Shown here: positions 48,617 to 60,300 of the stretch, piece by piece | How the letters are laid out: every line of letters begins with the position of its first letter | Numbering within the stretch: the stretch's first letter is position 1 | From: Eucommia ulmoides | Taxonomy: Eukaryota > Streptophyta > Magnoliopsida > Garryales > Eucommiaceae | Reading direction: 5' to 3' | Length of the DNA: 64,000 nt | Assembly: GCA_016647705.1 (NCBI GenBank) | Contig: CM028334.1 | Coordinates: 5,995,046-6,059,045 of the forward strand | Notes under the pieces: model-generated | The model's input: only the letters and a program-made list of their open reading frames with translations | What the model was told of the DNA's origin: nothing | Database searches by the model: none | Made by a program: the position numbers and the translations under genes

Positions 48617-51600
48617 ATGCTGAGGCTCGCCACTAAGAGAATTCTAGGCCTAGGGGAAGCCCGATTGCCTGCGGCGCAGGTACTGCCGCGTTTCTACCAC
48701 GAGAGGGTGGTGGACCACTACGACAACCCCCGCAACGTCGGTTCATTCGACAAGAATGATCCTTCGGTGGGCACGGGCCTTGTCGGTGCGCCGGCTTGCG
48801 GCGATGTCATGAAGCTGCAGATCAAGGTCGATGAGGAGACGGGCAAGATTACCGATGCTTGCTTTAAGACCTTCGGTTGTGGATCGGCCATTGCTTCTTC
48901 TTCCGTTGGTTAGTATAAACTTTTAGGGATATATGTTGAATCTTAATTTTATCTATGTGACACTGTTGTTTGTTGTATTGATTTCTTATTGAAATTCAGA
49001 AAATTGTGATTTCTATATTTGTGTTCTTTTCTTTTCCCGCCTGAATGTTGTTTGTTGGGAAGTTCTTTTGCTGCTACGAAAGGAGTCCTCTTACGGGCGG
49101 TTAGATTGATTGAACTTCATTTGTGATTCATTTGATAGCATTATTTGCTAATGAAATTGTTTGTTCTTCAGGCATCAGAGTTTAAATTAGAGCTTGCTTT
49201 TACCTTCTAAGATTGCTGAATTTCGTCCCTGCTCATTGAACCCAAAGTAGTGTTATTCTTTGGTTTGTCCGAAATAATTGATGGAAGGGATTGCTTTCAA
49301 CACAAACATAGAGCTTCTACTTTATTTATTTGGGGTGCTACCATGTTAACTTTTATGATAGTGGAATTAAAACTATTTGCAAGTTTTGATTACCTAAAGC
49401 CTAAAGCTATACATGTATGCTATATTTATCAGTTATCTTGTGAATTAACTGTCTTATAAATAACTAGCATACAAATATGAATAATTGATCCGCAATATGT
49501 TTGCATATCGTGGTACTTGATGTGTTAATGTGATTATTCGTGCAAGCTTGATGTGATATTTCAAGAACATGATTGTCTGCACTGACGTTTGAATCTATAA
49601 TTGTAGCAAATCAGGATTTTCTTTTAACTTTTTGTTCTCTTATTTTCAGCTACTGAGTGGATAAAGGGGAAACAAATGGAGGAAGTCCTTACTATCAGGA
49701 ACACGTAAGTTCTCCCCCACTTCTTCATTTGTTTTATATCTATCTCTATATTTATGGGTATTTTATGCTATGGGATCGTTATTTCGTCGCACTCATGGTC
49801 TTGCAGATCATTTCTTTGTTTATCTTCTTTGCTTCTTCTTTTTTTTTTTTTTTTTTGGTTTTTGTGTTATTTTTTTCCTTTTTCTAGCTATTTTCTTGTA
49901 CTATTTAAAGCTGATTGCAGATTATGGTTCATTCCTTGTCTTTATTTATGACTTGTGTATGTGTGGGAAACATGTTGCTTTATTTTTCTTGGTTCTATAG
50001 TATTGTGTATGGATGAGATACTAGAGAGGATGATTGCGATGAAATGGAGCTTGTTGGAATAATAAACAATTTAATATTTTTTAGAAATATAATTAGTTTA
50101 ATATTTAATAGTGAGTTAATGGATAATAAGTGAACCAATATTAATGGTCGCTAAATGTAATAAAGAATTATGATAGCGGTGTCTGTAGGAGTTACATTTG
50201 AACGACTAAATATATACATCACTCAGTATGGATTTTAGAAGGAGGAAGTTAAATTTAGAATTGAAGTGGAGTAGAAAGTAGAGAGTGAGTTGAGAGACTT
50301 GCATTACTGTCTCCTATATTGTTATATGAGTTGTAAGTGAAAAGATATTTATAGTGTGTCTCCTTCTTCTTTCATATATGTGCTTTCGCATAAATATGAT
50401 ATCGGAGTTTGTGAATATTCCAATATAGAGATACTGGAATTCATATTATTTTATTTATCTGATAATGCCTAACAATGGTATTAGTCATTGATATCCTGGA
50501 ATAACATTGATCTTGGATAACTCATCCAAAATTGACCTCGTGTGAAAGTTGATGTCGTTTAATTACAAGAGAACGAGAATTATTCTTACTTCCTATTTGA
50601 AGTCCGTTAATGCATGGGATTTGATTGGAAAAGAACCAAGTATTGGTTTTGCCAGAAAATTCTAAGAAAAGAAAGAAGAGAAGGCACTTGGAACTTTGAG
50701 AAAGGCCATTCATTTAGAGATTTAGATGGTACTTGGAGAATCGAAATCTCCATAACAGTTATGAATTTCAAGAGAGAAAAAATTCAGAAATTGTTGTGGA
50801 AAATATTTTAAGTGATACAAAACGGGTCAACATGGAACATTATTATGATACGGAAGAGCATGGTCAAGAGAAGTAGTACTAGGAAGTCCAGCATGATGAA
50901 ATTCGAACTTGTGTCACATGTGAAGAGAAGAATTTCATTGCTCAGTAAGAGAGTTTTTCAAGGTATACACATCAAGGGAAATGACAAAGGATAGTGTTGC
51001 AGTTGAAGGGGGTGGTTATAGAGATATTTGAGAAGTGTTTTGAAACCCCTCAATTATTAATTTTTCAATGAAAGACATGATAAAAAATCAAGTTTAAGGT
51101 GGGTGTTGGAATAAAAAACTTAGATTTAATATTTCTTAGAAATATAATTAGTTTAATATTTAATAGTGAGTTAGTGGGTGTTATGTGAATTAATAGTAGT
51201 GGTTATGAGTTGTAAGAATTATGAAATAGTTGTCGCTAAATGTAATAAAGAATCATGATAGTGGTGTCTATAGGAGTTACTAAGAGTTACATGTCAATGA
51301 GTATAGTTACACATCATGTTGTATGGATTTAAGGATGAAGAACTAAAGAGTAGTGTAGGTGGCCTTTGGTTGGTGTTTCTATTTCTACTTCGCATAGGAC
51401 AGGAATTATGTTTCTATTCTTGAGTATTCTAGAAATATAAACATTTTTGGTAACGACCATTTACCTGAAATTGTTATTTTAATTTATGAAAACAGAAACA
51501 AGAAACACTTTTGTTTGCAACATTTGTTCTTTAAGCGTATGGTGGCCGGTGGGGTGGTGATGGTGGTGGGAATAGTTTAAAAAAAAGTGGGAGTGAATAG

Positions 51601-53216
51601 GAATCAACATTTTTTTTGTTTTTCAGATTCTGGAAATATTCTCAAATTAAGTTTTGGAAACAGAAACGTGTTTACCAAACGTATTCCTATACCTTAAGCC
51701 CAAAAATTTGGGAGCGGGAACAGGAACAGGAATCAGGGAAAAGAAACAGTAACCAAACAGAGTCGTAGTTGATGAGTAGAGAGAGTTTGTGAGTTGAGAG
51801 ACTTATATTCTTGTCTCCTATATTATTGTGAGTTTTGAGTGTGAAAGATATTTTATAGTATCTCTGCCTCCCTTCGTATTTGTGCTCCGCATAATATGGT
51901 ATCAGAGTTTGTGAATTTTCCAATATAGAGATATCTGATACCACCTAATAGAGCAATTAACTCACATTCCATCTTCTAGTAGGCTTGATTTCTTGTGAAG
52001 GTTTTCAGTAAAGAATTTAAAGTGTCTTGTTTAGAGCCTGTTTGGTTATCCTTCAATTCGCAAACTGTACTACTTTGCAATTGGTAAATTTATGAATTGT
52101 TATAGTTCTTCGGTTGTAAGAACTAAAACACACAAATTAGCTAACTTGCCATTATAGTTTCCATTTGGATGCAATTCTCATGTAACTAGAGTATAATATA
52201 TAGTTCAAAACAAAAAAAAATTGTATGTTTCTTTATTTAAGCAACCAGAGTTTAAATTTGGTTAAATCATAGGCGTAGGGAAACAAGAAGTCAATTCATC
52301 AGAAATATGATACACTTGGTTAGTATTTCTGCTTTGTTGTTTCTACTTCCAATTAAGTGGGTTGAGAATTCTGTTGTTCTGGAGTATTTTGGGAATAGAA
52401 ACACGTCTGGTAACGACTATTGTCCTGAAATTGTTTCTTTTAAAATTTATGAGAGCAGAAAGAAGAAACACGTACGGTCGCAACATTTGTTCCCTTTTTT
52501 CTATAAATGTATGGTAGCCCGCGGGTTAGTAGTGGGAATAGTTTTTGTGGGAGTGAATAGGAAACAACATTTTTTTTGTTTCTCAGATTCTTAAGGAATT
52601 CAGGAATTACTCTTAAATTTCCCCCAAATGGGAACAAAAACATGTTTACCAAATGCGTTTCTACACATCAATTCCAAAGTTTTGGGAGCGGGAATAGAAA
52701 TTAGGGAACGGAAACAGTAACCAAACTGGGCCTTAGTGTTTTTATTTCTAGATCTCTATTTCCTTACCAATAGAATTTGGGACAGAAACAAAAATCTGGG
52801 AGAAATAATGTTTTGTTCCCAATTTTTTTTTTTTTCTATTAATCTGGGAACAGAACAAAAATGGATATTCTTTTCCTGTATTTCCCTTCTGTCAACAAAT
52901 GCTACTAATTATGACCTTGACTCAATATCTCTAGTGATTTTTTGGGTAGAATCGCATTGATTGGATCGATTCTAACTCATGTTTTTGAGTGTTTTTTGTT
53001 TTGAAACTCAAAAAAGCACGCTTGTTCCTGAAGTGTTCTCAATTGATGATTTGTAGGGAAATCGCAAAGCATCTGTCTCTCCCACCAGTTAAACTGCACT
53101 GCAGCATGCTTGCAGAGGATGCTATAAAAGCAGCCGTCAAAGACTACGTGGCAAAGCATGGAAATTCGGTTAACAATCAACAAGAACCTGCTGCTGATTC
53201 AGTCGCCGCTGCTTGA
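48617..53216 (+). CDS. ISU1: Iron-sulfur cluster assembly scaffold, mitochondrial (IscU/ISU)
   Basis: Scaffold on which mitochondrial [2Fe-2S] clusters are built with NFS1/ISD11 and frataxin, then released by HSP70/HSC20. Exons 48617-48908, 49650-49704 and 53057-53216 join in phase to 168 aa (Arabidopsis ISU1 is 167). Residues 1-27 are a basic mitochondrial presequence (MLRLATKRILGLGEARLP). The IscU core follows: FYHERVVDHYDNPRNVG, GAPACGDVMKLQIKV (first Cys), FKTFGCGSAIASSS (second Cys), EWIKGKQMEEVLTIRNT, LPPVKLHCSMLAEDA (chaperone motif LPPVK and third Cys). The conserved Asp after the first Cys is present. Intron 2 is 3.35 kb and holds a Copia-like element and MITEs. ISU1 against paralogues ISU2/3 is not resolved. 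Confidence 0.95.
50052..51950 (+). mobile_element. Non-autonomous Copia-like element in ISU1 intron 2
   Basis: LTRs 50052-50474 and 51104-51950 (the second enlarged by a MITE) both start TGTTGGAATAA and end near CCTAACA/CCTAATA. Primer site TGGTATTAG is at 50476, and a purine-rich gtttaaggtggg precedes the right LTR. Flanks GAGCT and GAGCA match 4 of 5. The 0.63-kb interior has no intact gag or pol. Confidence 0.65.
51357..51769. mobile_element. MITE inside the right LTR of the Copia-like element
   Basis: About 413 bp with family signatures (ctttggttggtgtttctatt at the left, gaaacagtaaccaaacaga at the right) and GTAG on both sides. The left LTR lacks it. Confidence 0.6.
52306..52880. mobile_element. 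MITE of the same family, followed by a partial second copy, ISU1 intron 2
   Basis: 52306-52732 ends ggaaacagtaaccaaactgggcc before TTA. The next ~145 bp (tagtgtttttatttctagat... tctgggaacagaac) looks like a further truncated copy. The left end is diverged. Confidence 0.5.
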
Positions 53217-53979
53217 TCATCCTATGTACTAAAACTCTTTATGAATTGCCTTTTTTTTTTTTTTGTTTTGTTTTGGAATTTCTTGACGATTTTAAATTGT
53301 GTGAAGTGTGTTTCTGCATGTAATGTGGAATCAAATTTCCGTGCCTTAAAGCCCGAGAGTGTACTGTAATATTAGGCCATGAAAGAATCATTTCAACAGG
53401 GCTCTGTTTGTTTGATCAGTTATAGAAACATTTATAATTGATGATGGGTGATGTCACAGTTTTTGTTCTCATATTTGGTTTATCCCAAGTTTTGCGATTC
53501 ATGGGAGTTGTGTGGAGTGAATGGTGATTTTTTGAAGGACAATTCTTTTTAATCAGTTCACAATTCACAACCTAGGAAGCACGGACGGATATGCATGTTG
53601 TATGCGGTATGAAAGATGATCGGGGAGACGGTGGGTGAGTTTCATCTGGTTATTTCGGTAAATACTAAGGATATCTCATTTCATTTTTATAATACCTGAT
53701 ACGAGTTTTTATCTTTTTAATTAGGTTGTGAAAGACACCCTTGAAAAATTGTTGATAAAAATAGCCTAGTAACATTATATTATTTTTCTTTTAAATAGAA
53801 ATACTCTTGTTTTCTATTTTTAACTATCACAATAATAATTAGGGGTATTCGGTGGCAAGTTCCTTAATTTATCCTTAACTTTAAAAAAGTCCTATGGGCG
53901 GAATCAACTTGTATTTTAATTCTGTCTATCAAAAAAGGCAGAAAGCTCAATACACACGCCTGCACTTGCGCAGTTACAT
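53217..53979. other. ISU1 3' region and intergenic DNA
   Basis: Begins with the ISU1 3' untranslated region; no further gene seen. Confidence 0.5.
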
Positions 53980-54260
53980 GTAACCATTTTATATATAAAA
54001 TTGTAATTAATTTGTGTGTAAAAATTTGGTAGATGTAACAAATATTTCACAAATACATGTAATTTGTAACATTTAATTAAAGTTACACAAATATATGTAA
54101 CTAATATTAAACTAATTTATGTGTGTAATATTTGTTAAATGTCGTGAATATTATACAAATACATATAATTTGTAATGTGTAACTGATATTATACAAATAC
54201 ATGTAACTAATATTATATATATCTATATAAATATAGTTAATTATTAAGTTGTAACTAATA
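53980..54260. repeat. Degenerate tandem repeat of acaaatacatgtaa type
   Basis: Blocks such as acatgtaatttgtaac, acaaatatatgtaactaata, acaaatacatataatttgta and acaaatacatgtaactaata recur every 50-110 bp. Confidence 0.6.
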
Positions 54261-54599
54261 TTCATTATAATACGAATTTACTCACTAAAATTCCTTTTAC
54301 AATGTCTGCACATGCGAGACTAAAACTCAAATGGAAATCAACTTAAAGGATTAAATCAAAACTTATGTTTTAAGAGAGACTTTTTAAAAATTATATCTGT
54401 TATTTGAGATTAATGAAAAATTATCCCTAATACTTAATTATCACTACAACAAATATTAACTATCACTATTATCACATAATTTTTTCTTAATTATCACCAC
54501 AACCACCATAACAACTAATCAACAACAAATATCAAAATTACAAGATTAAGAATATAAAGAAAAAAAAAATACAATATTCCATTTTAATATAAAAAAAAG

Positions 54600-55126
54600 T
54601 CTGCAAATTAATGGGGAAAAATCATTTCAACATGTAAAAGTACTTGAAAAAAACTAAAAAAAAAAAAAAAAAAAACACGATCAAGATTTGGTCGTTGCCG
54701 GCCAGAGTGTGTAACAAATCTGGCTAGCGATGGCCATATCTTGACCGTAGGATGAGGATCTGGTTGTTGACGGCCATATTGTGAACACATTTGGGCGGCA
54801 ACCAAATTTGGTGTTGTAGGTGGAGAGAGATAGAGAGAGGCGATCAACTGGTGTTGTAGGTGGAGACAGTGGTGGCCCATGTTGTTGGTGGGGGAAAAGA
54901 AAGAGAGAGGAGATAGCCGGTTAGATCGTGATTGACAGAGAGAATAGAGAGGAGATAGCAGATTAGATCGTGATTGACAGAGAGAAGGAAGGAGGCAATT
55001 TAGGGGTTCTGTAGGTGGAGGCGGTGGTAGGATGGTGGGATGTCTAGGTTCCGTTGATAGAGGTGGTGGAATGGTGGAGGAAAATTGTTGATAATTAGGA
55101 ATTTTTTTAAAGGGTACTTTTGACAT
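54600..55126. repeat. Low-complexity GA/GGT-rich block with short tandem copies
   Basis: A ~50-bp unit (gagatagccggttagatcgt / gagatagcagattagatcgt) occurs twice at about 54907-54990; ggtgttgtaggtggaga is also repeated. The open frame on the minus strand (Pro/Ser-rich) has no known domain and is judged spurious. Confidence 0.6.
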
Positions 55127-55609
55127 TTATATTTACATGATTGAACTATTGTTTATTTTTTTTTATAAATGGTGTTTTGTTAAAAAAAATAAATTGGGCA
55201 TTGGTCCATTTTAATTTTTCTAAAATTGGAGTTATCTTGAAATATTCCTTGGTTTTATTGTTATGATTTTTTTTAATTTTTAATTTTAATTTATTTTTTT
55301 AAAAAAATAAAAATGCTAGGAAAAAAAATTAGTTTTCAATAGGCTTATCATATTAATTACTGAAAAAAATATCGGGCAGACCTATATGAAGAACTAAATT
55401 ATCGATTAACATTAATTGTTTGCTACTCAACTAACCAATCTCATTGATTTTTTGAACTGTTTAATTCGAATTTTAAAAGGGACATAATTTCGTGACTAAA
55501 ATATCCTCGAAAAATCGACTAAATTTAATAGTTTTCTTTATTAAACTTAACAACAACAACAAAAAAAAAAAAAAAACAAAAAAAAAACATTTTTTACAAA
55601 TAGCAAGTG

Positions 55610-56010
55610 TCTTAGTCAACTAATATTATATTTAAAATCCAAATAAAGACAAATGTTGTAATTGTGTGCTCCAGAAGACATATATCCTAGTTTACAAGAA
55701 TTTGTGTTATATGTAATATCAACACACAAATGTAATAATGTTTTAATGTCTTTTTTTTTTTTTTTTTGGCAACGCATACCATATTCAATATAACATGTAT
55801 TGCTATCCAATACTCCAAAAAACATAAATGTTATATTCAACAACCAAACAAAATATGAGAGTTATGATTGTGTGATTCACAAAAAACATATACATTAGTT
55901 TTACAAGCATTTTATGTTATATGTAATACCAACAAACAAATGTAATAATGTATTTTTTCATCTTGTGACACATATCATGTTAAATATAACATGAATTTCT
56001 ATCCAATCCT
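55610..56010. repeat. Tandem duplication, unit about 200 bp
   Basis: Copies about 55610-55815 and 55826-56010 share tgtgctccagaagacatata/tgtgattcacaaaaaacata, ttatatgtaat, aacaaatgtaataatgt and atataacatgtatt-like strings. Confidence 0.7.
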
Positions 56011-56229
56011 AAAAAAGATAATTGACATTTCATTTTAAAGACAGCGAAACGGAGATCATTCATGTATAATTTGACGACGAACACAATGAATATAATTGGG
56101 ACAAGCATATGATAATTTAGAATTTTTTTTTTTACAAACACATATAGTAACCGCTCCACAAATTTAAGTATGCATATAAACAGAAATATAACTGATTAAG
56201 AATAGAAAATATCATACCATTATTTTAGG

Positions 56230-56650
56230 CCATGTTTGGTTATTGTTTCGGTTCCTTAATTCCTGTTCTTGCTCCTAAATTTTTAGGATTAATATACAGA
56301 AATACGTTTGGTAAACACGTTTCTGTTCCTAAAATTTTAGGAGTAATTTGGGACTACTTCTTGAATTTTTTAAGAATTTAAAAAACAAAAAAATATTAAT
56401 TCTTATTCACTCTCACAAAATTATTCCCACGACCACATTGTCGGCCACTACCGCTCCACTAGCCCCCATCCATTTAAAGAAAAAAAAAGAAATAAATATT
56501 ATAACCAAACGTGTTTTGTATTTCTGTTCTCATAAATTAAAATAAACAATTTCAAGTTACTCAACGTCACCAAATATGTTTTTATTTTTAAAATAACTTC
56601 AAACGTAATAGAATTTTCTCATCTCATAAGTAGAAAGAGAAAAACAGAAA
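56230..56650. mobile_element. MITE copy upstream of PANK2
   Basis: Starts GGCCATGTTTGGTTATTGTT after TTA; contains aggattaatatacagaaata and aggagtaatttgggac of the family. The right end is unclear. Confidence 0.5.
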
Positions 56651-57327
56651 CACTTTTCGTTTAAAGTTCTACGATACATTTTCTTTGCCAAAATTTTCCA
56701 AATGCTACGTATGCAGAAACCGTCGGGACATCGCAGTCCAGTCTTCTTATCAGTCCATAGCCATCCAACCGTCAAAGCTTAGCTTCAATTTCACTCTTAT
56801 CACACGCCATTCTCACCGAATTACTTCGATCCCTCTGTAATCAACGAGCACCCCTTTTGAGCTCTTTAATTTCTTAATTTGAATCGTTTTTCTGGGTAGA
56901 TTTGAAGGCGATTACAATCTTTATACACACATGGGGATCGCTTTTCTTCAACTATAATGATCAATTGATCATTTAAAGCGGTTTTCTCTGGTGGGTCGTA
57001 CTTGAACTAAAAACCGCAAAAGAAAAAAAACAGTCGGGTGGTTGCGTTGCTTTAAGCTTTTGCCGTTCAAACGGAAAATCGATCTTTCTTTTTTGCTGGA
57101 TTTTGTTTTTATGAAATTTACTGTGTTCCGTTTCCCCCATTGTCGACACTTTTAAGCTGTTGGATATCCATTTTTAGGTGCCTGTAGTTTTCTGGGTAAT
57201 TTAAAATTAATATATATATTTTTTTCCCTTTTTGTTTGAATGTAGGACAAGCAACCCAGTTGGACTTTGACTACACGAATTTGTAAAGGTAGGAAGCTGT
57301 TGGATACAAGTTTGGGGGTGCAGAGTA
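56651..57327. promoter_or_regulatory. PANK2 promoter and 5' leader region
   Basis: No coding sequence. A run ending tttgtttgaatgtag at about 57246 looks like an acceptor site, so an intron in the 5' leader is possible. No definite TATA box. Confidence 0.35.
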
Positions 57328-60300
57328 ATGTCAGACTACCAACCCCTTCTCGGGATTAACGGCACTATAAATGAAGAAAGTAGTGATCAGAGAGTTGAAA
57401 GGGTTGTCTTAGAGGGAGAAAGAGAAGGAGAAGGAGGAGGAGGAGGAGGAGGAGGAGGAGGAGGAGGAGGAGGGGGAGAGAAAGAGATGGCACCCATTTC
57501 AGGGAATTCAATTCACAGGTCCGGGTCACGGCCGCAGCTTGATCTCAGTGGTGCTGCAATCCGGGGGAATTTCGAGGAGAAGGATCCGACCATTCTTTTG
57601 CCTAATCAATCTGATGACATCTCTCATTTGGCTCTGGATATTGGAGGTGAATTCAGCTACTGAATTATGTTGATTTTGTTCTTTTGAATTTGAACTTCTT
57701 AGTTGTTACTTTTTGTCTGTTCTTTTGTGGTTCTTTTGATGCCTTTTTTGAAGCTTGGGTTGCTTTGCTTAAGATTCATCAGCTATGGGTTTCATTCTTC
57801 ATTGTTTGTTTATGTCAATTCTGGAAATAGTCGTAAATTACTCCCAAAATTTTGGAACAAAAACGTGTTTACTAAACGCGTTTTTATACATTAATCCCAA
57901 AATTTTGGGAGTGGGAACATGAATCAGGGAACAGAAACAATAACCAAAACAATAACCAAACGGGGTTTTCTCCCTTCTCTTGTCATGGTTTTCATTAATT
58001 GTTTTTTTAACTACATTTAGGAAACCATAAGGTTGAGTTCGGTAACACACAATTCAAGCCTTGGAATTGGAAATTAACGCATGTAATCTTTTAGATTTCG
58101 GCATGTGTTCATATGTATTTCCAATTCCAAGCCTCCAGTTCCATGCAAGCAAATGCTACATGACATTTTGAAGTTTGATTTGGTTTTTTGAAATTTCGGG
58201 GTTTTCAACGGTTTATGCTATGCCAGGATCTCTCATCAAGCTGGTTTATTTTTCAAGACATGAGGATCCATCCGTCAGTGACAGGAGGAAAAGGACGGTG
58301 AAGGAGAGATTGGGTGTTTCAAATGGTAATAGGAGGAGCTACCCCATTCTTGGAGGGAGGCTACACTTTGTCAAGTTCGAGACAGCCAAGCTCAACGAGT
58401 GCTTAGATTTTATCAATTCTAAGCAGCTTCACCGTGGTGGTCTGTTTCTCTTACCTTTTTCCCACCTTATTCATGTACCCATTTTGGATTAAGTTAATGA
58501 CCCGTTTGGTTGTTTAAATTATCATATTTTTGGGAATAGCTATTTCGTGATGAATTTATTTGTATATCATTCTGTTTACATGAGATTTAGTTAAATTTAC
58601 ATTTGGTTCAGTTGAATAAAAAAGCATGCAATTCTTTTAGTTTAGGCACTTTTTGGTTAACGTTCCTTTATTTTTAAAAAAAACAATAATTTAACAAAAA
58701 GTATTTTTACCTAAAAGCAAAAGCCGAAAATCAAAAGCGTGCTTGATAGTGAAGGGATTATATCTTAGTATTATCACCATAAATGATCTCGTAATCCAAA
58801 AAAATTCATAGATGTTTGAAAAAATGGCAGTGGAGAGGTTTTAGTTCATCGATATCTTATAATATGAAAATTGAAAAAGCAAAAAAAGAACTATTTTCTG
58901 TTTTTTGAAAAAATAATTAAAATCATGTTTTTACCTTTTTTATTTTCAAAAAACTTTTTTAAGTGCAAAACAAACGCTACTTCTAAAAAACAAGCGTTAC
59001 CAAACGGGCATTAGTTAATTTTTAACTATATTCTACGCCAATTACACAAGAAAATTTCATTTAAATTTGAGCCAAAATCATTTGCTATCTAATTTGAGTG
59101 TTTTAATTCATACAATGAACAAAACACAAATTTAACAATTTATAAAACTGACTTGTTGAAACATGGTACAATTTGCAAATTGAAAGGCAACCAAACGGAC
59201 CCTTAGTGTATCATATTGTGGGATCACTTTCATATTCTTAATGTATTTTCTAGTTGAAATAAGGATTTATTTTGTTAAAATTTGGTTCATATTACCATAT
59301 ATCGTCCAAGTATTTTAAGCATGTCGTTTACATGGATAGGGATGGATTCACACCATTGGCATCCTGAGGTGCAGAACAATGAAAATGCTGTGATTAAGGT
59401 ACTATTTCATTCCATGTCTTTTTAGCTTGGAGGAGGGTTGGATTTCAATTGAAGTTGAATTATGTGAATGAAATAACTAACGTCTTTGAAAGTAATTGTT
59501 GGGAGGTTCTATCGTAAAACCATATGGTATCAAATGGAGTAATTCGTTTCATATATAGACTAGTTTGGGAAGCCTCATAGATTCGATGTGGGATTTTATC
59601 ACCCACCTTCACGCGTAACCCCGCCTTGCACGTGATGCGATCAAACAACAGAAAGAAAAAGATAAACATTCAAGCAATCGGGGACAAACAAATGAGACTT
59701 TCCAAACCTAGCTCTGATACCATGTTAGGAGGTTCCATCTTAAAACCATATGGTACCAAGTGGAGTAACTCTTTTCATGTATAGACTACTTTGGGAAACC
59801 TCATGGACTCGATGTGGGATTCTATCATTATTTAGTAAAAAATTTCTTTCAAATGCATAAAAATTCAGTTGTAACAAAAGCCCTACCTTTAGCCCTATAA
59901 AGACAATGACTAAAATGCCCTTGTAACAAAAGTGATCATTCCAACCTTATAGCTTGGTAATTCGCATGAAATGTATAAATTTTTGTTCTTGAAGTACTGG
60001 TTCTTGAAAAAAATTACTTTTTGCAATTTTGTCATTGAATGAACAAATCTTTGATAAACTAAATATGAAACTAAGAAATAGCTTGAGATGAGTATGAAAT
60101 ACTGAGGCTGATCATGAACCTAAGAACTTTTTTTTTTCTTTCAAAAAGTTCTCTCTCTCATTTGCGCGTGCGAACACACACATACACTGTGGAAGGGAGC
60201 TACAAAATATCACTCAAATATGATATTGATTCACTTTCTCACTATAGGGTTTGGTGTCTTTTTATGCATATATGTTAAGTTGTTAACCGACAAGCTCGAA

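Noticed and set aside
51000-51300. Separate gene in the ISU1 intron
   Set aside because: It is the repeat of a Copia-like LTR, matched by 50052-50474.
54608-55126. 172-aa Pro/Ser-rich open frame on the minus strand
   Set aside because: Built from short tandem copies and GA/GGT repeats; no recognisable domain.
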